Shown here piece after piece: positions 23,297 through 33,924 of a DNA stretch of 64,000 nucleotides (positions are counted from its first letter, which is position 1; the number at the start of each line of letters is the position of its first letter). The translations under genes were made by a program, and so were the position numbers. The stretch is from Epiperipatus broadwayi. Its lineage: Eukaryota > Onychophora > Udeonychophora > Euonychophora > Peripatidae. The stretch is taken from assembly GCA_028023455.1 (NCBI GenBank), contig JAQFVV010012396.1, positions 3,602,156 through 3,666,155 on the forward strand, in the 5' to 3' direction. A model generated the notes under the pieces. It was not told the origin of the DNA and ran no database searches. It saw nothing but the letters and a program-made list of their open reading frames with translations.

Positions 23297-26007
23297 ATGG
23301 TAGTGCTTTTTTGTTTTTATATGAATGTTAGAGGGATGAGAACTAAGTGTGTGGAAATTAAACAATTCTTTGAAACAGAGCATTTTGATTTGATATTTTT
23401 TACAGAAACTTGGTTAAATCAACAATTTTCCAATTGTTCTTTCCTTTGCGTACGGATAGGTCTTTAGAATATGCAGCTAGAGGAGGTGGTACTCTTATTG
23501 CCATCAACTAAAATGTTTTATATAAGGATCTATGTTTTGCTTCTTCTGTATGTGAATCTACATGGTGTGAAGTTTATATGGATCATAATTTTAAATGTAT
23601 ATTGGGAAATATTTATTTTAAACCTAATATCTCATTTTTAGAGCTTGATTACTTCTTGACAGCACTTGAAGATTTTTTGATTAGATATAATAATATTATC
23701 ATTGTTGGTGATTTGAATATGCCTGATTTATTTAAGGGTAAGATTATTACACATTATTCTTTATTATCTCAGAAAGCTTTAAGAATGCTTAGATTTTGCA
23801 AATTTTTTTGGCTTCAACAATATAACCTTGTTGTTAATAATTTTCAGCGTACTTTAGATTGTGTTCTTTGTAATGTATCAATAGTTAATAATTTTCACTT
23901 TGTCTCTGTTTCTTTTCCAATTGATGTTCATCATCCACCTATCGAATTTTATATTAAGATGTTTTATTCTAAAATTACTCGTTCTAATGTTGTGAAAAGG
24001 GATTATGGGAGGGGTAATTATGTTAATCTTTGTAGAAAAAATTCTGAAGTTGATTGGAATAATATGTACTTAATTAATGATGTGAATTCTTGCTTGGATT
24101 ATTTTTTAAAAATTTTTAATGGTTTTATTGATGTATATATTCCTAATAAATTGTCGTTTAACAAAGGTTATCCTTCTTGGTTTTCATATACTCTTATTAA
24201 GATTATTAAAAGGAAATCTTACCATCATAGACTCTATTTTAAGACACAGAATATAATTTATTGTAATAACTTTATCAATTTTAGAAGATTGGCTAAATAT
24301 ATCTATAAACGAGATTGACAAGAGTATATAAAAAAATTGAAATTAATATTTCTTCTAATCCTAAAGAATTCTGAAATTTTGTTAATAATTCAGGCTTGGG
24401 TAAGAAAAAGGTTCAAATGACTCATGGTTCTGCATTAAATGCAGATGAATTTTCTAAACATTTTGCAGAGTTATACTTTTCACAACATGGGATTGATTCT
24501 AAAATCATATTTCCTGGCAATTTGTCTAGTGCTAAATGTACAATTGATCATATCTCTAGGGAAGATGTTATTGTAGCTATTAGGAGACTTAAGACTCACT
24601 CTAGTTTAGGATATGATAATATTCCTTCTTTTATTTATAAGGGGTTAGCCGAATTAATTGCAGTACCTCTAGCCTTTATTTTTAATCTGTCTCTTAATTC
24701 TTGTATTTTCCTAGTGTTTTGAAATGTGCTAAAATGGTTCCAATCTTCAAAAATGGTGATCGAGATTGTGTTTCTAATTATAGACCAATTTCTGTTCTGC
24801 ATACCATTGCATGAATTTTTGAGAGATGTATTTATAATAAAATTATTTCAGATGTGGGTAAGATAATTTCTTCTTCTCAACATGGTTTTAGTCCTAATAG
24901 ATCAATTGATAGTAATCTTCTGACAATTTATTATCATATAGCTCATGCTATTGAAAATCATCAAAGACTAGATGTTATTTATTTTGATTTATCAAAAGCC
25001 TTTGATAAAGTTGACCACAGTGTCTTACTTCATAAATTACATAAAATAGGTTTCTCTAATAAACTTGTATATTGGTTTCAATCATTTCTGTGTAGTCGTA
25101 CAGCATATATTAAATTCAATAATAAAGTTTCATTTAAATTTGAATGCAATTTAGGTGTTCCGCAGGGTAGTATTTTAGCACCTATGCTGTTTAATGTTTA
25201 CATTAATGATCTTAAGGATTGCTTGAGATATTCTTTTCTGTTAAGCTATGCTGATGACTGTAAGATTTTTAGAAGAATTATATCAGTTAACGATTGTGTT
25301 CTTCTTCAGAAGGATATTGATAACTTTAGTGCTTGGTGTGAGTCAAATAATATGACAGTTAATTTTGATAAATGCTCCTTTGTTTCTTATTCCAAAAAAT
25401 CTGAAGTTTTACAATTTTGTTATTATATCAATTCTTATAAAATTATTTCAGTTAAATGCCAAAAAGATCTTGGAATTATGTTTTCTTGTAATGGATCTTT
25501 TACTCCTCATTTTGAAATGATTGTTGGTAAGGCTTTTAAGGTTATGGGTGCCATTCTTAGACATGGTTATCAGTTCAGTAATGATACAAACGGAAATTGT
25601 TTTTTTCATTAGTTCTTCCTATTATTGAATATGGTTCAATAATTTGCAACCCTAGTTCTTTGCAAGGATGTAACTTGTTGCAGTCTATTTCAAAGAAGTT
25701 TTTCAAATATGTTTTTTGGGAGGGTAAAATGATTAATCTTTCATCTAGATGAAAGTATAGGGATTTGAAATATTTTTATAAAATTATTAATAAACAAGTT
25801 ATTTTATCAGATATGGTTTCAACTATCTCAATTAGGTCTTTGAGTTATGATACTAGGTCTACTTGTGTATATCAGATTCAAACATGTCGTTCTAATACTC
25901 TTAAATTTTCTCCTTTATTTAGGTTACCCTCTTTATATAATCAGATTGGAGTAACCTTAATGTGTGTGACATTGATTATAAGAAATTTTGTAATCTTATT
26001 AAACTGA
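23297..26007 (+). pseudogene. LINE-B ORF2: endonuclease and reverse transcriptase (broken)
   Basis: The start at ATG 23297 fits the NVRGMRTK motif nine residues in. The endonuclease shows FFTETWLN, then (after a frameshift near 23440 and a stop near 23508) STWCEVYM, GNIYFKPN, the catalytic IIVGDLNMPD and DVHHPPIEF. A stop and shift at about 24316 and another near 24710 precede NYRPISVLH. RT is open from 24854 to 25612: SSSQHGFSPNRS, VIYFDLSKAFDKVDHSVL, GVPQGSILAPMLFNVYINDL and the catalytic YADD. A final broken C-terminal part (LRLPSLYNQ) runs to about 26007. The RT core keeps all catalytic residues. Confidence 0.88.
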
Positions 26008-26157
26008 AATGTTATGTTTGATATTGTCTTTTAAATTTTACTTTATTATGTATACATTTATATTTTCATTTTATGCTACATGTTTTATTTTCACTTTTAT
26101 TGTATGTGCAAACTGTAATTAGCTTTATGCTGGTGTTTAGCACTTAAATAAATAAAT

Positions 26158-26178
26158 TGAATTATTATTATTATTATT

Positions 26179-26210
<32 letters not shown>

Positions 26211-26211
26211 A
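26158..26211 (+). repeat. ATT/ATG trinucleotide tail of LINE-B
   Basis: After AATAAATAAATTGA come about six ATT and then about ten ATG triplets. It marks the LINE 3-prime end, like 20476 for LINE-A. Confidence 0.85.
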
Positions 26212-26510
26212 ATGATGTTTCAAAAAGGAACTTTATTCAGACTAGAAGAGCAAGTTACATTAATAATTTCCATATACATGTGTTTATGTTGACATTTCTG
26301 AGAATTATGTATAGTGTGTGTCTAAGTTCTTTACAAATCTTTATGGATATAAACTGAGTGTTTATTCTAAATTATAATTCTAAGTTTATATGACATCTGC
26401 TAGTTTTTTTTTTTAATTCCATTGGTTTTCTTTAAATTGTTTCTCAAAGTTATCTTATTTACATTTGGATAATTATGACACACACACATACACACACACA
26501 TATATATATA

Positions 26511-26638
26511 TGTCATATTATTATATTTGTGGAAGAAAGAGGATGCTCTGAGGAAGGTACTTGATATTGTACTGAAACGTCAGCATTTAGCTTTTTCACT
26601 ACACAGAATATCCCACAAATAATAATAATAATATGACA
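26511..26638 (+). repeat. Foldback repeat carrying a hammerhead ribozyme motif
   Basis: Inverted arms TGTCATATTATTATATTTGT (26511-26532, including the following GG) and CCACAAATAATAATAATAAT (26613-26638, ending ATATGACA) enclose about 80 bp. The interior contains the hammerhead core at 26541-26588 followed by a short T-rich stretch. Hammerheads of this minimal type are known from Penelope-like elements and related repeats, so this may be a terminal fragment of such an element. No Penelope RT or GIY-YIG sequence is seen nearby. Confidence 0.6.
26541..26588 (+). ncRNA. Putative minimal (type I) hammerhead ribozyme
   Basis: All conserved core bases are present. CUGAGGA is at 26548-26554, GAA at 26574-26576, the A15.1-U16.1 pair at 26577/26580, and cleavage base C at 26581 in GUC. 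Stem I pairs GAUGCU (26542-26547) with AGCAUU (26582-26587), five Watson-Crick pairs plus a wobble. Stem II pairs AG-G-UAC with GUACU, five pairs with one bulged G, and has an 8-base loop. Stem III is only AC/GU with no loop. It could form as a dimer through the palindrome ACGU, as known for other minimal hammerheads. Predicted cleavage falls between 26581 and 26582. Confidence 0.6.
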
Positions 26639-26677
26639 ATCACATCTTTTATCCATGAAAATATTAGAATTATTTTT

Positions 26678-26682
<5 letters not shown>

Positions 26683-26763
<81 letters not shown>
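26683..26763. repeat. (TA)n microsatellite
   Basis: About 40 TA units without interruption. Confidence 0.95.
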
Positions 26764-26766
<3 letters not shown>

Positions 26767-26869
26767 TTAATGTTTTGTAACAGTTTATTAGTGTTTAGAT
26801 ATTGGTTTTGTGAGCTGGAGTATTTTTCTGCTGGCAATTTTTTGTTTTATTATCATCTATTGATGTGAT

Positions 26870-27640
26870 GTCCATTTTTACACTCTTTTTTTGAGTCTAT
26901 TAGATGATTTGAGGAATGGCAGAAAAACTATTAGAAATTTGGGCATTGTTTTATGAGTGACCAAGTAACTGCAAAAATGTCTGGGTGTGCTATTTTATTG
27001 TCTCTGTTTATTAATTGTGCTAATTTGTTGTGAAAAGTTGATGGATGTCACCTTGTATTATTGCCAAAAGCAAATGTGCATCACATGCACCAAAATGCAT
27101 AAAGTACACAAGTTGCTGCTTGGATTGTAAAGGTGGATGTTTTGTGGAATGTGCTGATGATATCCTGCAGGGAGATATTTGGTTGTCTGTATGTATTAGT
27201 TATTTCATGCTGAATATTGTTTACAGCTGAGTAGTTGTAAAACAGATGTTGTTCAGTTTCTTCTGCTTGATGGCATATTGTGTAGAAGGGGTCTATTTTT
27301 GTATACAACCATCTAAGAAATATGGCATTGGCAAGGCATATAGATTTAGTCTAAGGAGAAAATCAAAGACTTTGGGCTCCATGGACCATTTTTTAAATTT
27401 TTTAAGCAGCTAGTGGTTTTTTATTCTGAGCATCTGGGTAGAAATAGCTGGGTATGTCCCCGATATACCATTGCATAGATCTGCCAATATAAATATTTTG
27501 TTGTTGTTTGCAGTGATATTTGAGTATGTGTGGTTCTAAAGTGGTTTATAACTGATGATAGAAAAATATTTGTTTTAATAATAAAAGTCACATAAACCAA
27601 AGCTTTCAAAAAGGCCATTTTGGAATAATTAGAATGGCAA
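26870..27640 (-). mobile_element. 3-prime relic of a further LINE (C-terminal zinc-finger region)
   Basis: The minus strand encodes, in shifting frames, a C-terminal LINE segment. It reads KIFILADLCNGISGTYP near 27490, PKVFDFLLRLNLYALPMP near 27370, then in frame 27308-27081 DPFYTICHQAEETEQHLFYN. The last resembles the C-x2-C...ET-x-H-x-F-x-C zinc motif found near the C-terminus of many LINE proteins, notably L1/Tx1-like ones, with the two outer cysteines mutated to tyrosine. It differs from both the CR1-like and RTE families in this window. The RT itself is missing, so clade assignment is tentative. Confidence 0.6.
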
Positions 27641-28741
27641 CTTTCACTAATTTTTGCATATGGACCTTCAGAAACAAAATATTATTTGAATATGTCAAAG
27701 ACTATGATGTAGTAAAAACAGTGTGAATTTTGTTGCATGAAATCAAAGAGATTGACAAACATTTTTTGTAATAAATGGCTTGTGGACCTAACCTGGTCAC
27801 TAATTGATCTTAAGCAAATATTCCCATAACGACTACAGTTTTATAAAGAGTTGCCTGGATAATTATAAATGACAATTTGCCCTTAAAATTATATGAAGTA
27901 GAATATTAAAACCATATATTGGGAAAAATGAGATAAAGCTGGAGATGCTATGATGTTAACTTAATGACTTTCAGGGGTAATTAATATGAATTTGTTGTAA
28001 TTTAAATACTAACAGATAAATTGTATGCATTCAGAATAATGTTATATCAATGTAAAACTAATTGAGCTCTAAACATGTAAATTTGAACTCAATGTATATG
28101 CTCGATAATTCTAATGGTAATTTAGGCTTGACATATATGTTCATTGACAAAGTTTATGCTTTCAGCATAATTCTGTATCTATATTAAAATAATTGTATTC
28201 CCTTTTATGTTCCACTTTTAACTTTGCTAGCTTTGAATTTAATATATATTATTGATAATTTTAATGTATACTAGAAATTGATATGTATTGTTTGATAATA
28301 CACAAGGAGAATGAATAAAGTAATATTTTGAAAGATAAATAAAATCTTACATCAGGTAATGCAGGAACAGTAATATTTTTTTTAAAAAGTCACATAGCAG
28401 TTTAAACTTTTTCTTCGCCAGAGTTATTATTGTATATATATATAAATAAATTTTTCATTTAATATTACTCTCCTTCAAACAAATGCAATAATTAATGGTT
28501 GCATGTGATAAAAAAGGTGTTTTGTTAAACTGCAAGTTGTAGTCAGGCTTTTGCAATAATATGTTTCCAAATCAGGCCTATAACTTATTGACTTACAGAG
28601 ATTTCAAAAGAGGTTTAAGTCCTTTATCAATCTAAATTAAAAGGAAAGAAGAAAAAAAAAGTAAAATCTATCAATATTTGATTAATTTTTTTTTAATATA
28701 CAATAAATTCTATAAAAAACTTTAAAAAAAAACAATATTAG
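27641..28741. other. AT-rich non-genic region
   Basis: No coding frame, inverted repeat or RNA gene could be supported. Confidence 0.5.
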
Positions 28742-29845
28742 CATTATTATTATCATCATCATCAGCCATTATCAATTCACTGCAGGATGATGGTCGCTCC
28801 AAGTTCAATCTACCTTCTGCAATCTTTAGCTTCTCTTCTGCTCATCACCCCTGCACACTTTCTTATTTCATCCATCTATCTCACATGTGGTCTCTTTCTC
28901 AGTCTTTTACAATCTTTTGGAATTCAGTTTAAGATTTCAATCATCCCTCTATTATCATCTCTTCCAGCAATATGTCCAGCCCAACTCCACTTCAGTCATT
29001 TAATTTTTTTAATGAGGTCAGTAACACCTGTTTGTTCTCTTACCCATTAATTGCATTTTCAATCTCTTCTTGTTACTTCTAACATGCATCTCTCCATACT
29101 TCTTTGAGTGGTCTGAAGTCTCTGTATTGTTCTTCTATTAAGTGACCAAGTCTCAGATCCATAAGTAAGAACTGGTAAAACACATTTATTAAGAACCTTC
29201 CTTTTCAAACACATAGGCATATTTCTTTTTAGTAGCAAGTTATTTCTACCAAAAGCACTCTGACCAAGTGTAATTCTATGATTAATTTCATTCATTATTT
29301 TTCCATCTCTATTAATAATCTGATCAAGGTATTTGTAACTTTTAACTTGTTCTATCTCATCATAATCAATCTTCAATTTCATGTTTTGAGAAAATCCATT
29401 AAACATTACTTTAGTCTTTTTAATGTTTGCCTTTAGTCCTACTTTCTTACTTTCATATATGTAAACAATATTATTTTATAAAGCGCAGATGGTATTGAAA
29501 TTAAACTGAGAGAGTGCAAACTTCTCAAGCGCTTATGATTATCAACAACCAATCAAGCGCTTGAGAAGTTTGCACTCTCTCAGTTTAATTACTTTCATAT
29601 AATAACTTGCAACATTTTTTCTGAAGTTGTGAGACATTATTTTCTAAATTAACTACATCATATGCAAAATCTAAATGATTTAAATAATATCCATTTATTT
29701 TTATTTTTTTAATTTCCCATTTTAAATCATAAAATACTTCATCAGCACTGCTGTAAAACGTTTTGGAGATATGGAGTCACCCTGTCTTACACCCTTCTCA
29801 ATGTTGACTTTCCTAATATCATTTATCCTCTCAGTTCATTAGAAT
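28742..29845 (-). mobile_element. RTE LINE, 3-prime fragment (RTE copy 2), interrupted by a hairpin insert
   Basis: It matches RTE copy 1 from its 3-prime end (ATC-repeat tail at 28745-28765, then CATTATCAATTCACTGCAGG) through the RT C-terminus to about 29845. Frame 29406-29059 on the minus strand contains VKSYKYLDQIINRDGK, LPVLTYGSETWSLNRRT and MERCMLEVTRRD, characteristic of RTE proteins. Beyond the insert at 29459-29588 the catalytic FADD box reads FAYD. It is 5-prime truncated and inactive. Confidence 0.85.
29459..29588. mobile_element. 130-bp insert with a perfect long hairpin and 12-bp target duplication
   Basis: Within RTE copy 2 the target TTACTTTCATAT occurs at 29447-29458 and again at 29589-29600, and the RTE sequence continues cleanly on both sides. 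The inserted 130 bp starts with about 40 bp of unique sequence. It ends in an inverted repeat whose arms (29499-29534 and 29555-29590) match at 36 of 36 positions around a 20-base loop. There is no poly-A or trinucleotide tail and no reading frame. A 12-bp duplication suits LINE-mediated insertion better than most cut-and-paste families. I do not recognise the element. Confidence 0.75.
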
Positions 29846-31186
29846 TTTGATTTAGTACATTAATTTTTTATCTCTATGTTTTGGTTCCTCCTTTAATTCT
29901 AGTACATCTAAATTGGAATCAGAGGTTAATGATAACTATAGACTGTCCTCACATTTAATTTAAACTACTTTTGGATTAAAAATTACAAAGAAATTGTTTT
30001 TTAAAGTGGAAATATGTTAAACAACATTGAACGGAACTGTGTTTGGCTTTATCGCATGTAAAAAATAGTCATACGAGATATTATATATATAATTATCATA
30101 TGTTAAAATTCAAATCCGCCATAACTACGTGTAATAAAATGCTTTTTAATAAAGCTTTTAAATATTCATTTTTTTCAGTTCTATCATTTTTTTATTTTAT
30201 TTTTTTAAAATATGAAAAAAAAAAAAGCATTTTTTATTGTACAAAGAATGGTATTGAATAAAGTATATTGATTTTTTTTTAAAAAAAAAAATCTTATTTT
30301 TAGGTATTAAAAACGATGATAATAATCTATACATCAGAATCCTATTTTTAAGACAATTTCAGTGTTTGGAGTAAACTTATGACCTCTTTAACACTTTACA
30401 GAACATTTTTATGACTAGTTATAGAAAAATCAATACTGATTACCTTGAAGTCTATGTAGACAATGGAAATACAAATAAAAAAAGAAAGAAGCATCTTCAA
30501 GGTTAGAAAGTTTTTTTATGCGAGCAGATTTAATGTCAAAAAGGTTCTATTCAATTGTTAAGGCTAATAAGCTCACTAGTAGGAAAAACTTTTATAAATT
30601 TAAAAAAAAAATGAAATATTGAAGTATAGTTTTACTTCTGTGATGAATATGATTTGTCTGTCTTATCATCATTTAAATAGTTATTTTGACTACTTATTAT
30701 AGACAAAGGTTTTTTTTTAAAAGTAATTGTTTATAAAAAAAATGAGTTGTTAAAAAGTCTAAGAGTCTTTGAATATCAAAGTGGCAGGGAGAGAACAATA
30801 GTTCTGATGGGGTAAACTGATTATTTGTATTTACCTATTAGTTTTAATTCGAAGATTAATAAAACAATAGAGAAAAAAAAATTGGAAAAACAATTTTGAA
30901 GTAGTTAAAAGTATATTCAGAAAGCCTAATAATAAACTAAGCAGAGCAGAAAGACTTTTTTCCTAGGAAGAAAATAAAGATTTAGAAATATACAAATAAA
31001 TATTTTTAATAAATTGATAAAAAAAATGAAGCATATAAAAACAAAAACATGATTATTATTACAATGAAATAGATGTGTTTAAAGATAAAAATAACTTTTG
31101 ACATTTATGCAATAGAAATTACAAATATTTAGGGTTTGTCTGAAAGTTTGTAACGATGGTATTTCAGTAATAAATCTATGTTTAAT
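29846..31186. other. AT-rich non-genic region
   Basis: Very A/T-rich with long A and T runs. No gene, RNA or element was recognised. Confidence 0.5.
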
Positions 31187-31188
31187 TA

Positions 31189-31556
31189 TTAAATGTCTTT
31201 AGAAAAATTCAAATTTTATTTAAACTTTCCAAAAATATTCAACCGTCAAGAATAGCACATGTTAGTATATAACATAATGTTCCAAGTGGTAGTATTTTCA
31301 TCCCTTGTTCAAGTTTTGCCAATCTGACCCATAGGAATTGCCCACGAACCAACCTGGTTAGAGCATCATCTAATTTTAATATTCACTATCAAAAAGTTCA
31401 GCTTTGATTCCAATGCTGGTGCCGTCACTGGTCATACTAGAGGAGATTTGATACTGCTTGAAACTACGCGTTATACTACAACCTGTGTGTTATTATTTAC
31501 AGATAAATGTACTTAGAAAGTTTAAATAAAGTTTGAATTTTTGTAAAGTCGTTCAA
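31189..31556. mobile_element. Foldback element with 41-bp inverted arms and a tRNA-like core
   Basis: The arms at 31189-31229 and 31516-31556 are inverted copies sharing AAAAATTCAAA and TTTATTTAAACTTTC with a few mismatches. The core of about 285 bp is much less A/T-biased. It contains a box A-like TGGTTAGAGCATC (about 31355) and, roughly 45 bases on, a box B-like GCTTTGATTCC (about 31401), as in tRNA-derived SINEs or a decayed tRNA gene. The flanking duplication is unclear. It may be a DNA-transposon MITE that picked up tRNA-like sequence, or a SINE flanked by chance repeats. Confidence 0.5.
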
Positions 31557-32731
31557 TATTTAATATTAGATAATAAAATAGTCAACATATAATTACTTTT
31601 AAATGATAAACATGCAGCATATTTAAGTAATAAAATAAATAAATTGAAATTAAAGAAGTGTGTTTAAATAAAAAAGCTTTTAAGTTTATATTAAAAATTT
31701 TAAAAATAAAATAAATTAAACACTCATGTAAAATAACTTTCATGTCTGAGGCATATCATATCAGTAGCACTACTTTTATGAAGTTCTTATAGAAAACTTC
31801 TATCATAAAAAAAAAAAAAAACAATTCAAGGAATTATATAAATATGCATATAATATTATTAGTAAATAATATTTATTTATAATAAACAAACTAAAGTAAA
31901 TATTGCTATCAATTACTGATTAATAAAAAAAGAAATGTAAAGTGGTTATTCTTTATTTTAAAAATGCCTTCAAACAATTTTTTAATTTTCCTCAAATATT
32001 TTTCAGTTATCAATTAGATAAAAAATATTTCTTAAAATTTTATGTTTCATATTGATTCCTACTCTAATATGGTACTGATATAGTAACATCTCACTAATAG
32101 GATTGATACTGAATTCAAATATTCATACTATAGCTATAAGAGAGAGGAAGCATTTTACAAATTACAAACCTCAGTGTGAGTTTTAGATCTAGTACCAGAT
32201 GAGTAAAGTAAAGAGATTATTTGGACATGCATATATCACAGGATCTTTAGATCAACAGCTAACTACAAACAATTTAGACAAATATTTTTATAAAGAAAAA
32301 AACGTAGTTTCATTTTGTTATTTTAAACCACTTTCGAATGATGAATTTAATGTTTTATGCAGGTAAAATATTATTTATAGTCATAATAAAAGAAGTTGTA
32401 ATAATTAGAGTTTTTTTTTAGCAGAATAATAATTTGAATTAAAAAAAAGTATACGAATAAGATTTTTAGCAAAAAATATGTAAAAAAAAAAGGGGGGGGG
32501 GAGGAAACGTTAATATTTGTTTAGTTGATAAAATAGGAGAATGGTTAATTTTTCAGTGAGATCTTGTGACATTCAAGACTAGAAGTGAGAGGATAAAAAT
32601 TATTAAGTTGAAACCTTCACTCTGTTATGTAAAAAACTACAAAATGCTATGGTACTGATTTTAAAAAAAAATCAAAGAATGAATGGGGAGGAGGATAGAT
32701 ATTTTAAAATAAGAAATGTTATACTCAAAGG
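31557..32731. other. AT-rich non-genic region
   Basis: No gene was seen. Short homopolymers, including a G-run at 32489-32501, are present. Confidence 0.5.
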
Positions 32732-32741
32732 AACAAAATCC

Positions 32742-32854
32742 GTCAAGCATTGGTGGTCAAGAGGTCAGCAATGGCTGCTTTACAAGCAGTTGTCCCGGGT
32801 TAGCGGGTTCACTTGCTCGGCTGATGCTATAACACATGAGAAAAAAAAAAGAGA
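32742..32854 (+). mobile_element. tRNA-derived SINE or retroposed tRNA-like sequence
   Basis: A 113-bp insert ends in an A-rich tail and is flanked by 10-bp duplications AACAAAATCC (32732-32741 and 32855-32864). The body looks like a tRNA. It has a D-arm-like TGGTCAAGAGGTCA, an anticodon-like hairpin GCTGC-TTTACAA-GCAGT (loop reads as anticodon TAC), a box B-like GGGTTCACTTGC, and outer bases AGCAT and ATGCT that could pair as an acceptor stem. Pairing in the T arm is poor, so it is not a functional tRNA gene. Flanking duplications plus tail indicate LINE-driven retroposition. Confidence 0.7.
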
Positions 32855-32864
32855 AACAAAATCC

Positions 32865-33721
32865 ACTTATAAAATTATCCCCCTCCCCCTATAAAAAATA
32901 CAAATATAAATAAAGATAAAAACGTTTTTCACTGTTTTGTTCAATATTAATAAAGAAGAAATGATAACGAAATTTAAAAATGGAATAAAAATAAATTCTC
33001 TTAGATTTACAGAGATTGAAGCTGAACTGAACAAAATAATTATTAACGTTGATATTTTAACAAAAGCTAAGGTCAAAGTAGTTTGTATAAATATACAGTT
33101 AAATAAATTTTAAATATTTTAATTAAGAAGAAAATTGTAAAGCTGGAAAAAGGTCAATTATTGTAGAAATTAAGAAAAGAAAAAAAATTGGATAAGTTAA
33201 ATTTTTAAAAATAGAGGAATAAAGACAAATAACAGAAATAATAATTAAAAATGGAAAGAGAAGCAAAATAACATTTTAAGATAAGATTAGTTACAAGAAT
33301 ATTATAAGCAAAGTGAATGATAGAGAATCTTATAAAAATAATTGTAAATTTGCTTACCATAATATTTATTCAGTTTCTTATACTTTCACTTCATGTCAAT
33401 ATACTTTTAATTTCCCTGTGTTGCTTCTATATAAAATTCTTATTATATGTTTCTTGAAATAATGCACTATTCATTATATTAGTCTAATGACAGTTTGTTT
33501 TATTTATAATTAACTTTATGTGTTGTATCTTATTTTCAACTATGAATGTTGTTTCTATAGTAATCATAATTTTACATTATGTTTAAACAAATATCAAACA
33601 CTTTACATGAAATAAATACAATTATAACACTATTACATATAATTATATTTTATTATAAATGAAATATAATTTTTTTCTACAGTACAAGCTTTGTCAAACC
33701 TGCACTTCTATATGTAATATA
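32865..33721. other. AT-rich non-genic region
   Basis: Nothing supportable was seen. Confidence 0.5.
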
Positions 33722-33723
33722 TA

Positions 33724-33924
33724 GAGGTTTGAACTCAAACTTTCACACAATCCTCAACCATCCATGCAATCTCATACTGCTTATTTGATCTGGACCAAAT
33801 GACAAATGCTGGTTTAGAATATTGGTGATTATTTACCTTTTTGACATCTGTGTGATCAAGTGTATCAGCAGTATGAGATAGCATGGATGGTTAAGAATCA
33901 TGTGAAAGCCTGAGTTCAAACCTG
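33724..33924. mobile_element. Mariner-type MITE (201-bp foldback with TA target duplication)
   Basis: The outer 57 bp of each end are inverted copies (left GAGGTTTGAACTCAAACTTT, right end complementary, starting CAGGTTTGAACTC) with about nine differences. Each end is bounded by TA (33722-33723 and 33925-33926), the hallmark of Tc1/mariner insertions. The 86-bp centre contains TCTGGACCAA and ATATTGGTGATT, shared with the relic at 2068-2197. There is no transposase, so it is non-autonomous. Confidence 0.7.

Larger units (their letters stand above)
20975..26215 (+). mobile_element. LINE-B: near full-length CR1/Jockey-like LINE (two ORFs, broken)
   Basis: Layout: 5-prime UTR to 21182, ORF1 21183-23165 (one internal stop), a 131-bp gap, ORF2 from 23297 to about 26007 (endonuclease and RT, several frameshifts and stops), a 3-prime UTR of about 150 bp, and a tail of ATT then ATG triplets at 26158-26211. 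The total of about 5.2 kb fits the clade. Protein motif order equals LINE-A, but the two belong to different subfamilies. Few stops in ORF1 and long open RT suggest a younger insertion than LINE-A. Confidence 0.85.
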
